Shown piece after piece: positions 45,891-57,885 of a stretch of 64,000 bases of DNA. The notes below the pieces were generated by a model. That model ran no database searches, was not told where the DNA came from, and saw only the letters and a program-made list of their open reading frames with translations. Made by a program: the position numbers and the translations under genes. This DNA is from Acanthochromis polyacanthus (lineage: Eukaryota; Chordata; Actinopteri; Pomacentridae). The DNA is taken from the NCBI RefSeq assembly GCF_021347895.1, contig NC_067122.1:32463215-32527214 (forward strand), given 5' to 3'. How positions within the stretch are numbered: the stretch's first letter is position 1; the number at the start of each line of letters is the position of its first letter.

Positions 45891-46909
45891 CCGATAAGTG
45901 TCATTCTTACAAACTGATCCTGGTAGTGTTTATTATGATGAGGCTTTAAGTTAATAGATGGCTGGAAGCTGTCAGAATAGTCTTGTCGTTTTAATCATGT
46001 TGACATCCATGTACTTATATATATATGAAAACATTCTTGAGAATTTTGCACCCAAATGGTGCAGCTTTATTCATGAATAAAGGATACTAAAACATAAGAA
46101 AAAAAAATGGAACAAAAGAGAATTCTGCAGAAAGTTTCGTGTTCATTACAGACACCCTTGCTTTCAAATTCAGACCTGGCCAGAGATTAGGCGGTACAGG
46201 TTCCAGCTATCTGCCCTATTGCAATGCATGACCTTGTAGGGTCAAATGTTGCTTAATAGAGGCAATCTAATGAGTAGCACTGTGGTACATGGAGCTGTTG
46301 GACCAGGAGAGATGAATGACTTTCCAGAAAGAGAGGTTAATCCCTGTAGCTTTAAGAGTCCAGTAATTAGACAGAGACAGCGACCTCGTGGATATGACTG
46401 ACCTTTGAAATCACGCTACATGCAAAGACTATGGACAGAAAATACTGAGGGAGGGGTGAGGCAGAGTCTCAGTCTGCACATAGGCATGACCAAGATATCT
46501 AGAAATCAGATTTATTCTTCATGCATTGAGAGGTCTGCCAGTTTGTATCTTTAGTATTTTCTCTAGTCACGGTAAAGCAGCAGGCAGTGGACTAAGCTAA
46601 CAATTATTCTATATTAAAAGGAATGTCACTACACAGTAGAAACAGAAATGCAGCAAGCTAAGCTATAACAACATGGCAACAGCAGTTCACTACAACAGAA
46701 AACTATGTTCTATTTATTTAATATTAACTCAATCAATTTTAAGCCAAGCTTGTGTTATGTTTCTGATGAACAAAATTATCAGTCAAATATTTAGATAGAG
46801 CAAAATATGTTCAGGTAAACTGTTTACTAAGCAGTGAGCTGTGACTTGTGAAGCTTTTCAGTGACGTGACAGTACTAACTATGTCAGTCCCAGAAATGAG
46901 GGGGATCCT
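45891..46909. other. no recognisable feature
   Basis: Nothing identified. Confidence 0.45.
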
Positions 46910-47279
46910 TTAAGAGGAGAATGAGTTATCTCCTATGAAGATCATTGAGATTTCAAAGAAGCCTGTGCCCTGCATGGCAACAGTAATAAGCTGATACTCC
47001 CTATTAAAATTCTGAGTAAGGAGTTCATGGTTGTCAGAGTGAGGTCCTCCAATACAAGGGGCTCCAGGGATCCAAAAGTCTTTTAAGCAAACATTGGAAT
47101 GAGGACTGGAAGAAAGTGAATGATACTGGAACCAGTGGATCAGGCAGAATCTCCACTTCATCACATGTACCTGTGATCAGTTTGCCCTGTGTCCAGTCTG
47201 AAACACTGCTGAGTGTCTGTGGGGTTGTTAATTGGTTGGTCAGGTCTTCTAGTCCTTTCTGATCATTTTATTATCAGCA
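46910..47279 (-). other. open DNA downstream of Gypsy relic, unassigned
   Basis: An 84-codon minus frame (46910-47164) has no motif I recognise. By position it could be Gypsy integrase-region decay, but I cannot support that. Confidence 0.3.
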
Positions 47280-48250
47280 AAAAGCATTGGCATTGCCATC
47301 ATTTCTTGGTTAGTAATGCACAGGAAAACTGTAAGCTGCTAATTGAGCTAACAATTTTTGTTCAGTGGAACCTAAGTAAAGGGTTTGAATGTGACTTGTC
47401 CTCAGTATACAACACAGACCAGCCTACTTGCCCTGCTTTGAAAAGGAAAGCCCTTTATCCATCATGATTGGCATCAATTTCCAGGATAAAGGCTTAATTA
47501 TAAAAAAATATATATAGCTTACATCTTGTGAGTATCTTCTTTTGGCCATTAAAACTCCATGTAAACTCTGCAGCCCACATATTGACGGCATTGTGCTTTC
47601 TTTGGCAGCTTTGATGACATCAGCCACAACTTGTTTCAGGGGGCAGCTAACTGTGCACAACTCTTTGCAAAGCAACACCTGCAGAATCTAACGAATGATC
47701 AGACTTTTGCCACATCCCCAGGCCACCTTCAGTTCTTCTCTGCAGGGAATTTCTCTGGATCAGTTAATACGTCTTCACTGGATGCACATTGTCCAAATTA
47801 CTGTACGTTCATCTTGAAGGAATGGAATCAGCTAAAAATTATCTGCAGCTGTTGCTCGTACTGTTCCATGGAAGAAGAAAAGATAATGGCATCATCTAAT
47901 ACAGAGGGGGGCTGTCTTTATGTCTCTCAGTGACAGAGAAGGACTTGCCCACTAGCCAGGACAAAGATAAAGAACCACTGAAGGCACTCAAGGCATCCAG
48001 ACACTCCTCAATACAAGGCAGTGGACAAGCATATTTCATTGTTTTAGCATTAAGCTGCCAGTAATCCATCCAAGTCCTAAGGTCCCCTCTCCTCTGATGC
48101 AGTAAAACAACAGATGATCTGTTCAAGCCTGCAGCTGTGAAGGTGTTCCCTTATAGCATTGGTGGACAGGGACCTTGTCCAGGACTAGCATTCATACCCA
48201 GTTTCATCTGTGCAGCACAGATCTCCTTTGTGTTTAGTAGAGACAGTATT
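47280..48250 (-). pseudogene. Ty3/Gypsy reverse transcriptase-RNase H remnant
   Basis: Minus-strand blocks in order: LRTWMDYWQLNAKTMKYACP, LPCIEECLDALSAFSG (48126 onward), matching the RT start of Gypsy (LRxCIDYRxLN...YPLPRI). Then DAIIFSSMEQYEQQLQIIF, with the active-site DD region partly lost, SSEDVLTDPEKF, RFCRCCFAKSCAQLAAPLN-like sequence, and finally STEQKLLAQLAAYSFPVHY and NDGNANAF, the end of RNase H. Multiple stops and frameshifts break it. The strand is opposite to the Gypsy end at 41255, so it is a separate element. Confidence 0.8.
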
Positions 48251-49904
48251 ATCTTTCTTCATCTACTCTTTTTCCTGTTTTTTTTGTTTGTTTTTTTAAA
48301 CAGGTGAAAGACCATGCTAGTGCAAAGCTGCAATGGCCTCAGAGAAGGTAACAAAAAGGCCACCTACAGTCTGTGCACTAGTTATTGTTACTTTCACAAC
48401 ATCTTTACTTCCTTCCTTCCTCAAAGCTCAACAGCTGTCCCTCTACTCCTTGTTACCCCTGGATGTGATGTGATTTAAGTGAAATGCAGCTTCTGTGACT
48501 CACACATTACCCATAGGTACATATACCAAGATCTGAACCAGGCAACATCAGGCTTTATTTACTCCATATGAATCTGTTCTGCTTGTCCGAAGATGATCAT
48601 CAACAGAATTACTCTACACTACTGGAATAATGGGAAACAGAACTTATCCTTATATTGATGCACTCTGATTAGCTATAGCACATAAATATATGTAGCCATA
48701 TGGGATATCAATGTGAAAAATATTTTGTTAGAACTAAGCTTTGCTGAGATACAGCAGACCATACAGTTAATGTCCGTCTCAGATTAAAAGACTGACATGT
48801 TTTAACATTAAACTTACCTGAACACAGTTAGTCTCTTTGTCTCTCTTTCACAAAAACAAATTATGACCCAAACATTTTAATTAGCAATGTTTGTTGAATC
48901 AAAGAGCTGCTTATTATTAGATAAACAGTCAGTCACCGTGCTATGTCAACACTATAAATAAGGAGATTTCCATAAGTACAGGCAATTTCCGCCCGAAATT
49001 TCTACTGAGATGTACAGAAAGTAAATTGAATGCTGTTCTTGAACTGTTTGGAGTACATGCATGGTTGGGGTCTCATTTGAAAGCTGACAACCTGAATTTT
49101 CACCCAGTGCAGTCAGAATTACTCTAGGTGCTACTGGCACAGAGTATTTCATGTTGGCACACACTGAATTAGGATGAATTTTTTTCTCGCCTACATTTTT
49201 TCCCTAATAAAACACCTGAAAATCAGTGTGGCAGCACTGCAACAGCTTGAAAACACAATATTGCAAAAGCCTGGGGTCTTACATAGTTCAGGTCAAAATT
49301 TCAGAGCAATACTACAAGAAATGAGTGTTTCACACATGTATTTGTACTGATATGCTCCGCCCCTGTCAATGTTGGACAGCCTCTGTATACCCTGTACACA
49401 CCCTCTACACAATGGTATAACTTCATTTTCACATCATTTTCACATTATTTTCACTCCAAAAACTCATAAAGAACTCAAAAAATCACTTCAGATAGGCTTC
49501 AGTGTCGATCACACACACAGATTGAGAGGAATACAGAGAAACAGCAGGTGGAGCCCGGAGCTCACGAATGAAATATCATATAAAGCCGCTGGCAGAGGCG
49601 GGATTTATAGTCAAGCCATTCAGCAAGCTCATTGGCTACCAGGCCTGTCAATCTAACGTTTCCTCCGACGTGATTTGCTGAGAAATAAGTCAATCAAGTG
49701 ATGTAATCGATATCTGTCAGACTCGGCCATGGTTGGCTATATCGCCGAAGTAGGCGGAAACGAGTCACCTGATTGGTTGAAGTTTGGTTTGAAGCGGAAG
49801 AGAAGCGTTCAGTATCCATTTTGAATCCCGAACAAAGGAAATACGAGCATGTTTGATAAACTTATAATAGAAAAATGCACTGAATATGAAACGCACAGCG
49901 CCAC
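48251..49904. other. no recognisable feature
   Basis: No assignable feature. Upstream gag or protease of the Gypsy relic was looked for and not seen. Confidence 0.45.
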
Positions 49905-50235
49905 CACGCGCCGCGTGCACGCGCACGGAGCCGATTGTTTTCTGGATTTTGTACTTATTTCGAGACATGTTTTGGCCAAAGTATTATACTGGATTGTTTC
50001 CTCTGGATGGCTGAGCTTGGGTTCTGGCCGGTTTTTGTGGATTATCTTCTTTTATGACCAGAAACGAGCGTCCAAACTGCGTCGACAGGTGAGCTGTGCA
50101 CGTTTACGTGACTTGTTGTTTGTTGGATAAATGTGTTTATATTACCCGCTGTGGTAATCACATCTGAAAGTGGTTTATACCGGCAGATTCATGAGAATCT
50201 CAGCTTTCTATGTGTGTATAGTGTTTGTATAATCG
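49905..50235 (+). repeat. unclassified repeat with conserved core (copy 2)
   Basis: Relative of 40085-40445. The core at about 50122-50232 differs from copy 1 at only a handful of positions, while the preceding 200 bp has diverged strongly. Downstream GCCCGCGGGCCGGCG and TTTGACGGGTTAA (to 50321) could mark an element end, but copy 1 does not show the same. A frame at 49849-50130 has no recognised motif. Confidence 0.7.
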
Positions 50236-50629
50236 TCTTTGCAGTGTCCTTCTATTTAAAAAAAAGCGTATACCGATATCAAAACGGCCCGCCCGCGGGC
50301 CGGCGTACTTTGACGGGTTAAATAACTTTCCCAGATTCCTTTTATTGACATATTGTCATTATTCAATACAGACTGTTGCGTTAAATATGATACTAAGAAA
50401 GTACTGAATATTACTTGTCACTGACAGAATGACATGAAAGTGCCACATGTATTTGCTGTGACAGGAGTAAAGTAACATCCAAAAGTTGGATGTTACTTTT
50501 GTTTTCTTTAAGTCCAAACATATAGAGTTCAATTTGGAATTTCGCTTGGGACTAAAACGTCACAGCAAGTAAAAGTTCCATCTCTCTTTTTAACATTTAT
50601 CTAGCAGTTTGGTCTTTTTGCCTGACAGC
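50236..50629. other. no gene; short perfect hairpin
   Basis: Contains a 14-bp perfect hairpin, arms 50469-50482 and 50486-50499 with loop AAG. Otherwise nothing identified. Confidence 0.5.
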
Positions 50630-50830
50630 TGAGAAGAGAAGAACTTTATTGTCATTGCACACTTTCATATACAATGAAATTAGTTTGAGCTGCCTTGCCA
50701 ACAGCAACTCAGGCTGCTGCACCTGAAGCGCGCTGCCTGAGATACAGTCTTGTGCATTTTGCACATCCTACATGTTTCATGTTGTCACATCCCCACAGTG
50801 CAGTATGAAATGTCCAATCAAAACTCACAA
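50630..50830 (-). mobile_element. LINE 3' end (L2/Rex1-like tail)
   Basis: In reverse: AATTTCATTGTATATGAAAG, TGTGCAATGACAATAAAGTT, then a TTCTTCTCTTCTC tail. An ACAATAAAG motif before a short tandem tail is the typical 3' end of fish L2/CR1-group LINEs. Only 3' UTR is present. Confidence 0.65.
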
Positions 50831-51058
50831 AATTAAACTGTGCAAATATTTAGTGCTCTAAACCAGCTTTTTAAGGCTGTGTGCTATTAGACAAGGGCAG
50901 GGCCACATCTTGTTCCCTAAATGTGTCCATTGGTCACCACTTCTCTCTGTATTTTTTATACACTTTGGAGGTCAAAGATTCTGAGAACAAATCTTGTGTC
51001 TGCATTAAACAATTTTTGTCATTTTGTCATTACATGAAAGATGACAACATGATTACCT
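50831..51058. other. no recognisable feature
   Basis: Nothing identified. Confidence 0.45.
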
Positions 51059-51300
51059 GAGCGGCATAGCTCAGTGGGTAGAGTGGCTGTTTCACAACTG
51101 GAGGGTTGCGGTTCGATCCCTCGGCCCGTCATGCTCATGTCGAGGTGTCCCTGAGCAAGACGCCAAACCCCTAATTGCTCCTGATGGGTTGTGGTTAGCG
51201 CCTTGCATGGCAGCTTCCGCCATCAGTGTGTGAATGGGTGAATGTGACGTATCATGTAAAGTACCATTTACCTGCAGACTTGTTTATGCATAATAAATGC
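51059..51300 (+). mobile_element. tRNA-derived SINE, family I (second copy)
   Basis: A box in TAGCTCAGTGGGTAGAG (51067) and B box GGTTCGATCCC (51110-51120), followed by the same body as the 33675 copy (GTCGAGGTGTCCCTGAGCAA; GGCAGCTTCCGCCATCAGTG). The 3' end is shortened: the AAAGCGCTTTGGG to AAATACAG part is missing and GTAAAG joins TACCATTTACC. Confidence 0.88.
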
Positions 51301-53357
51301 AGCCATCCATCATCACCAAAATGTCAAAACTTTGTTTGAAGCACTTCCAGTGTGTGGAACTATGCTGCATATGTGTATGTTTGATACATGTCTGCCAGTA
51401 AAATGGATTTTCCACCCCGTGTCTGGCCTTGATCCCATGTGATGGGCTAAGTTTTCAAAGAGCGACAACCTTGTTAAAACACACCACAGGGGCTTGAAAG
51501 GAATAAATAAAGTTGGCAGAAAAAGGGAGAAGAGTGTGGAGGGAAAAATCAACACACTGACACACGGTTTGTCTAACAATGTACCGCCTGCTGGGGTTTT
51601 AAAAGATTAAAATGTCTGAGGTTCATTTTTTTTGTTCCTCCTCATTAGGACATGTCTTGTGTGAGTTCTCATTGTCAAGAGCGTTTGATACTGTTACATT
51701 TTGTTCCCGTTGATAGCAATTTGCATTTTTCTTTGGTGAAACATCTTGTTCCATGTGTCACTACAAAGGATTGATTCTTTTTTTCTGAGATCCTTTTTCT
51801 ATTGCACTCTTCTTCCTCTTATACTGCCAAACCCAAGTTCCTTTTCTGCTGGATTTCAGGCTAATGTGTGTACCACTCTGTGTCCCCACTGTTCAGCAAA
51901 GGGAACTAAAAGAAGACATGCACCATGCGGCTGCACTTACATCTCTCAGTAAAGAACACATGAGGTGCAATCAGTCTGCATCCTTCATCGAAGAACAAAG
52001 GATGCTGTACCTGATGTGTTGGTGTAAGAAGGTGAGGTAAAATAAAATACTCAGTGGAAATAAAATTTCATCTTTAAAAGTGTTAATATAGTCTCCAGTT
52101 GGAACATCATTAGAGGCACACAACACTCAAGATGAAAGGAATGAAAGGAGAGGCAAGAGGAAACCTGAACACAGGTTAAGAAAAAATGGAACCACTCTTC
52201 CTGTTTCCAACAGATTGCAAACATGCTGTTGCTGTGATGGCTCACAGTAATTCTTGGGTGACATTGGCCTAGTTTATCGAGCAATATAAACTTCTTGGTA
52301 ACATTATAAAAAATAAATAAAAAACAAATGGAACAGCATGTAGTGGAAGAGTTCTGCCTTTGAAAATTTGGCTTGATATGTGACAATAAAAGAAAAAAGC
52401 AAACCATCCTTCAGGCAGGGTTACCAGAGCTTGTTCTTCTACTCACTATACTTTTGTAGCATTCTCCAAATGTGTTCATCTGTTCAGGTTAATATCGTGA
52501 TCAAGAGAAGGCTTAATGTCTTCAGTAGAAATTGGTACGGCTTTCATCCTTGCAGTACCTTTGATTAAAAACTTATTAAGCAGCAAAGGCACCCTGACAC
52601 ACTGTGACAATTTGCACCAACTGCAGAATGATGTGCTCACCATGAAGATGTTGCATGAATTTTTCAATGAGTTTTAGTGGTTTTTTTGTCATTGCTTCAT
52701 TGCTGTAGAAACAGCAAAGGAATGTAATTGTTCCTGTATAAGTCAGCTGTGTAATAACAAAAGTATGTGTGCGTGTTTATCAATGAATTGCTTATAATTT
52801 CACAATATAAATAAATCTAGTAATCTGCAGCTCAATGATAAGAAACTTTATTTCAGCAACATTTTTCTTCTTTCCAAGCAGACATCAACATGCTGTAGAT
52901 GCATCCATACTGGAATATATGGAATGAGTGACTGACAAGCAAAGAAAAGCCACAACGCTTTGAAGGAGACTTCTTTTTGTAATGCAGATACCACAGTCTG
53001 ACTGTTTAATGGCAGCATTTTTTTGAAAAAAAAAAAAACCCAAACAAACCAAAAAGCAAAGGCACATGTGGGAAATTTTAAAGCATACCAATGACCTAGT
53101 GCTGGCTGAAAGTGAACAGGGAAATATTATAATACATATAGTTTGCAATGGAAGTGAGTACATCCCTGTAAAAAATGTCAGATATTTCTAAATTGTATCA
53201 CCTCTTAATAACAGACTTATTTCTAAGATGTTGAGTAGAGTATCCCCACTTCAGACAAATGTGTCTAAACAGCATTCCATTTTAAACTGCGTTTTCAGTT
53301 TACCTTTTGAAGGAAGTATGTATCTCAGATGTATTTCTAATATGTGGACCATATCTT
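51301..53357. other. no recognisable feature
   Basis: Two kb without recognised elements or genes. An A-run lies at 53026-53038. Short frames near 52051-52407 and 52885-53163 lack motifs. Confidence 0.45.
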
Positions 53358-53360
53358 TTA

Positions 53361-54103
53361 GGGTGCTTTCACACCTGTTAGTCCGTTAGAGTGGTTCGTT
53401 TGGACCCAGAAGTTGTTACAATGTTGCTAATTTCAACTGGTTCACACCAGTGTTTTCACAGTAGAACCAAATAGGATGAATGTTATATCTCCCCCCAGTC
53501 GTTTGGCGGCACTGTTTACAAAATAAGGTGTTTTAGATGACGTAGTGAACGCTGATTGGCGCAGCATGTAAAAAGGGGAAAACCCCAGAAGAAAACAACA
53601 GGCTGTGTTTATTCCATGGATCGAGGTTTATTCGTAAACAATGAACTATGCTCTCCTGTTCCTTCTTGTTGCCATATATTCGTATCATTGCTTTATGCAG
53701 CAAGCACAAATACTGCTGTTGTTCCAGCATGAAGCTCGCATTCGGTACGAGAACATTACACAGTCGTTTTTGGCACGGAGAAGATGCATTGCGAAACGTT
53801 ATCGTTATCCCAAAATTCCCTGTGCAGGTTGCTACGGAAGCTCCCGTAGACCAAACATTCTGCTGCACCATCAAGCCGGTCCGAATGGTGACAGGTTTGT
53901 GTTCTCACCAGGAGCGAACCAAACTGGAGTTCACATAGAAGCGGACCGAGACCACCTCTCGAAGGTGGTCTCGGTCCGGTTCTTTAGTCCGCACCAAAAA
54001 CATCTGGTCTACTTTCACACCAGCCCAAACGAACCGTACTTGCTGGTGTTGCGGACTCCAGTCCGCTTGAAGCGGACCAAAAGGCGTATGTGTGAAAGCA
54101 CCC
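53361..54103. mobile_element. PIF/Harbinger-like element with TTA target duplication
   Basis: TTA lies at 53358-53360 and 54104-54106. Ends are GGGTGCTTTCACAC and GTGTGAAAGCACCC, an exact 14-bp inverted repeat, the form common in fish Harbinger elements. Subterminal GGTTCG and GGACC words recur inverted. A 16-bp perfect hairpin is at 53942-53978. The 179-codon frame from 53641 runs out through the right end and matches no transposase I know, so the element appears non-autonomous. Confidence 0.85.
53942..53978. repeat. 16-bp perfect hairpin inside Harbinger element
   Basis: Arms 53942-53957 and 53963-53978 are exact reverse complements; loop CTCGA. Confidence 0.95.
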
Positions 54104-54109
54104 TTAGAG

Positions 54110-54542
54110 CAGTGGTCGGCAACTGGCGGCCCGTGGGCCAAAACTGGCCCGTCAGGAATAATATCTGGCCCGCCAGATGATTTTGAAAATTTGATTTGGC
54201 ACGGAGCCAAGCCAGTCCGTCACCGCAACACAAAACTCGCGTGGTCGGCTGCTGCCGGGCATTTCCGCATTCACGCTACTGGTTGGACACGGTTGTACCA
54301 GCCAGATTTCACTGAGCAACAGTGTGTGCAAAACGTGTGTGTCTCGGGAGTCATTTTTAATATATCTGTGATCAGAATTGAGACGTGTGTCCCAAGCAGC
54401 AGCGATCAGCTGTAGAAGCTCTGCTGCTCACGGTATCGCCCCCCCGCTCGCGGAATCGGAGCACACACCCCCGCAGGTTGGCCCGCTGTTCGATTGTTTA
54501 CAAACATTTTGGCCCGAAGCCACATCTACTTGCCGACCCCTG
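54110..54542. mobile_element. non-autonomous hAT element overlapping the Harbinger end
   Basis: Ends CAGTGGTCGGCAA and TTGCCGACCCCTG. Flanks are CCTTAGAG (54102-54109) and CTTTAGAG (54543-54550), an 8-bp duplication with one mismatch. GGCGGCCCGTGGGCC and GGCCCGCC words near the ends are typical of a common fish hAT family. The left duplication includes the last two bases of the Harbinger element plus its TTA, so the hAT inserted later. Confidence 0.85.
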
Positions 54543-54550
54543 CTTTAGAG

Positions 54551-55338
54551 TTTCATTGTCACTCTTTTTAGCCAACCTATCATATATTAGAAGGGGTAGG
54601 TCCAGTCAACCTAGTGATCAACAAAACAGAGGAGGCTTGAAGCATGTATTGAAAGGGTCTGTTTAACCCCAACCATGACAATTTTTCTGTCCCTAAAGTA
54701 ATGCCTGAAGTAATTCTGGTGCCAAACATTCACCAAGCCCACATATAAAAGTGTGTAACAAAACCTGGTATTTTCTTAAACCTAACTACATAGTTTTTTT
54801 TAGTAGTTTCAATAGTTTTTTGATGCCTACACCTAACCAGGAAATGTGTGAAAACTGAGAATAAAAACTACAAAAAACAAAATTTACTTCTTAGACTGAT
54901 GATCTTTCCTTCCTTGCAGGATGCACACCCCGGTCATCTGGGTGAAGCATGGCCACTGGATAATGCCACCTTGTCTTCCAAACTTCGACTTCATCCCTCT
55001 TTCAGAATGGCTGCTTCACCATGTCACAGCTCACAATTTCAAAACAAATTGATGCTCTGTTCAAAATGTATTTGAGAATGCAGGGGATTTTTTTGTACAG
55101 GAATGTGATTTTACTGAGACAGGGTTGCTCATGAACAGTCACTCTAAGTACACTAAAAAGCCTTGAATGAAATCCCTGCTCCAAAGTAGAGATTCAGTGT
55201 AAGAAAAATGAAAACAGCTGTGATAGCTCAAACACAATAAATTGAGTACACCTGGGTTTACCAACTAGCCTAATAGCATCAGTAATTATAAAATGACCTG
55301 AATATTAAAATTCTCTCTGGATAGAACCTATGGGGTGT
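54551..55338. other. no recognisable feature
   Basis: An acceptor-like CTTCCTTGCAG ends at 54920 before a frame of about 50 codons, but the frame matches nothing known to me. Confidence 0.4.
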
Positions 55339-55346
55339 GTTTATCT

Positions 55347-55870
55347 CAGGCATGAACTAACCGTGACGTCACCCGTTGGTTTCAACGCCGAGAAAATGAA
55401 GCCCGGATTTTGCTACTTCCTGGTCGCCGTTTTGGTTTTTTGGAGCCAGTGACGTAAAAAGCGTCATCAAACAGACTGGACCGGAGAGCAACTAGGGGCA
55501 GGATTGGCTGAGGACTCTCTTATCCCGCCCACGTTTTACCGCAGAGGCTTCTGTTGCTGTCAATCAAGTATAGCCACGCCCCCTGGCTCCGCCAACTTTA
55601 ACGATTTATTTAAAATTCAGTATTGATTTATTTTAAGATCGGCCACCTGATCTCTCATTTTGACCATGAAAACTAACGGGAAAAAAATCCTGAGCTGTAG
55701 AACATCAGTCTATCAAATTTTATTTTTTCCAAAAATGAATTGGGGTCTATGGAGAAAAGCTTTTTGGAGCCAACCCTAGCGGACGGCGTGATATTGCAAG
55801 TTTTTGACACTTCCGGGTTGGCTTCAATTCTGGAGCCAGATGCTACGTCCATCTTTATATACAGTCTGTG
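55347..55870. mobile_element. DNA element with perfect 8-bp target duplication, hAT-like
   Basis: GTTTATCT occurs exactly at 55339-55346 and 55871-55878. The left end is CAGGCATGAACTAACC, the right end read inward is CACAGACTGTATATAAAG; only the CA start and a few bases agree, so inverted ends are weak. The interior contains TGACGTCACC and TTCCGGGTTGGCTTCAATTC. This sequence type is frequent in fish. The 8-bp duplication suggests hAT. Confidence 0.75.
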
Positions 55871-55878
55871 GTTTATCT

Positions 55879-56705
55879 ATCTTCATAATTGCCCAAGGTC
55901 CTGAAAAATCTGACTGTGAGACTGAAAAAGATGGAATAGAGGTACAGAATGAGCCTATGTGTTAATAAGAGCCACAGGTGTCACTACTTCCACAGTCTAG
56001 CTCTGTAGAACAGACTTAACACAGGGGTTATTAATGGAAATGTGAGATTCTGTGCAAGATCAGACAGTGCAAAGGACACTGTATAACACCAATCTGTGGA
56101 TGGATAAATGATGAAATAATAATGAAAATAAAAGTATAAAAGGTGAGAATGCTTTCTTACTCTGCAGCACAAAACTGCAAGATGAAATCTGAAGAGTAAT
56201 AATTTCATTTTTTGTCTTAAAGCCCGATATTGGGAGCACATTATTTGCCCAGATGTACATTTGTTTAGTTCAGAAATGGTCCTGCATGTTTAGTGTGAAC
56301 CTGGCAAGGATGACCACAGTGAATGCATTGTCTTCATACTTAAGGACAGAGATGGTCGTGATATGGTGACTGAGTTTCGGTAACCTCTAGATGTTTCTCA
56401 TAGCAGAATGGGGTCAGGGAATGTCCTGGGATGCCACATAAAAATGAAGAAGTGTAACTAAATTTCAGTTTTTACTTTACTGTTGTTTTTGCAGCGGCTA
56501 CATTGAAAATGCTGTCAGTGGGAGAGTTAGGAAATCAAATACTATATTTCTTACTTGACAGTTAATGCTACCAGTGGTGCAGTGCAGAATATTGATCTCT
56601 GCCAAGGTTTTCTGGAGTGAGGTCATGATTGTGGACAGGTGAACTGGCCCCGTGCTCAGGTGTCTTCATCCCTGCTGATTAAATAGTCACTCAAGCACAA
56701 ATATA
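55879..56705. other. no recognisable feature
   Basis: Nothing identified. Confidence 0.45.
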
Positions 56706-56707
56706 TA

Positions 56708-57606
56708 CCGTAAATCCTCTAATAATGACCTGTGCTCCATTAAAAACCCGTCTCCTTTAATGATCGGGTGCGTCTTTGAAGAAAGCTCATAAAAGCCGCC
56801 TCCCAATATAAGCTTTTTTTTGTGTCTTTTCTTTTTTTCTGTGAAGCGCTACGGTGCTGTACTGACAGCGTGCGTGCCCCGCCCCTCTGCGTTCTTTCGC
56901 GCCGTATAGGGAACAAGACAGACAAGACAACAACAGAAAAAGCATGGCTACCGGTACACCAAAAAGACGAAAGTTTGACGTAAAGTTTAAAGAGGAGGCT
57001 TTGCGTTATGCAGCGGGGTATTCAGGAGAGAAAGCTGCAAAGCACTTTAAGGTTGATGCGAAACAAATCCGATAAACATACCTGACAATAAACGTGCACG
57101 TCTCACTGGAGGAGGGACAAAAAAAGTGAACGAGGAAATGGAGCCACAACTGGTGGAGTGGGTGCACGACATGAGAAGCAAGCACAACCATGTGTCACGA
57201 AAAATGATCCAAAATAAAGCCAAGGAAATATATCCCACCGTGACCGACGCTGATAACCAACCATATGTCGCCAGCAAGGGCTGGCTAGAAAAGTTTCTGC
57301 AGCGCAATGGCATGTCACTCAGACGACGCACCACCATGGCACAGAAAGACCCAGATAAACTCACGGAGAAACTGGTCTCATTTGTCGACTACATGGGAAA
57401 GGCTGTCACCTCTAAAGGTATTCTAGTGAAGGACATTATTGCAATGGACGAAACTGCCGTGTGGTTTGATATGGTGATCCTTCTGCTGTTTTTGAAAATT
57501 TTAAAATATAAGCCTCTCTCTTATACATGCCTCCTTTCATTAAAAGCCTGGTGCCAGCTACAGTTGAGACAAATAAAAGCCCCGACTACTATAAGAGGAT
57601 TTACGG
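56708..57606 (+). mobile_element. pogo/Tigger-like transposon, internally deleted
   Basis: TA at 56706-56707 and 57607-57608. Ends are CCGTAAATCCTCTAATAATG and, read from the right, CCGTAAATCCTCTTATAGTA. The 899-bp body holds the 5' half of a pogo-type transposase; the 3' half of the gene is deleted, leaving both ends intact. Confidence 0.9.
56944..57475 (+). pseudogene. pogo/Tigger-like transposase N-terminal half
   Basis: ATG at 56944 starts MATGTPKRRKFDVKFKEEAL, RYAAGYSGEKAAKHF: a psq-type helix-turn-helix. TAA stops that frame at about 57073; a second frame resumes with NKRARLTGGG, then EMEPQLVEWVHDMR, QPYVASKGWLEKFLQRNGMS (CENP-B-type HTH), and ends with IAMDETAVWFDM, which contains the first catalytic Asp of the DDE domain. 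The remaining catalytic residues are deleted. The open frame past 57475 (to 57854) is read-through into unrelated DNA. Confidence 0.85.
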
Positions 57607-57849
57607 TACTTACACCTGACCATACGCACAGACTACCAGCTAAACCGAGGCGAAGGCAGGGGGCTTCATACGTCTTTCGCTGTCTCTGGTTGCTTTCAAA
57701 ATCTACTTCACACAGAAAACAACAAGACCACCCTGGTAATCTCCACACTGAAAAGTTCACGTTTTGGTTTGTTCTGTGCAGTCAGTCGGCCCTACTAGTT
57801 TCTTCTTCAGCAACCTGCGACAACGACAGTGTACACCTCCCTGCATGCA

Positions 57850-57885
57850 AATAGATCGATAGATCGATAGATAGATAGATATTTA
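57850..57885. repeat. (GATA)n/(GATC) short tandem repeat
   Basis: ATAGATCGATAGATCGATAG followed by ATAGATAGATA units. Confidence 0.9.

Noticed and set aside
53641..54180. 179-codon frame as a host gene
   Set aside because: It begins inside a Harbinger element, crosses its right end and enters a hAT; no motif recognised.
54921..55072. Possible exon after CTTCCTTGCAG
   Set aside because: Open frame is short and matches nothing known; acceptor-like strings are frequent by chance.
57476..57854. C-terminal half of the 242-codon pogo frame
   Set aside because: Sequence leaves the transposase at about 57475 and passes the element end at 57606; the rest is chance read-through.
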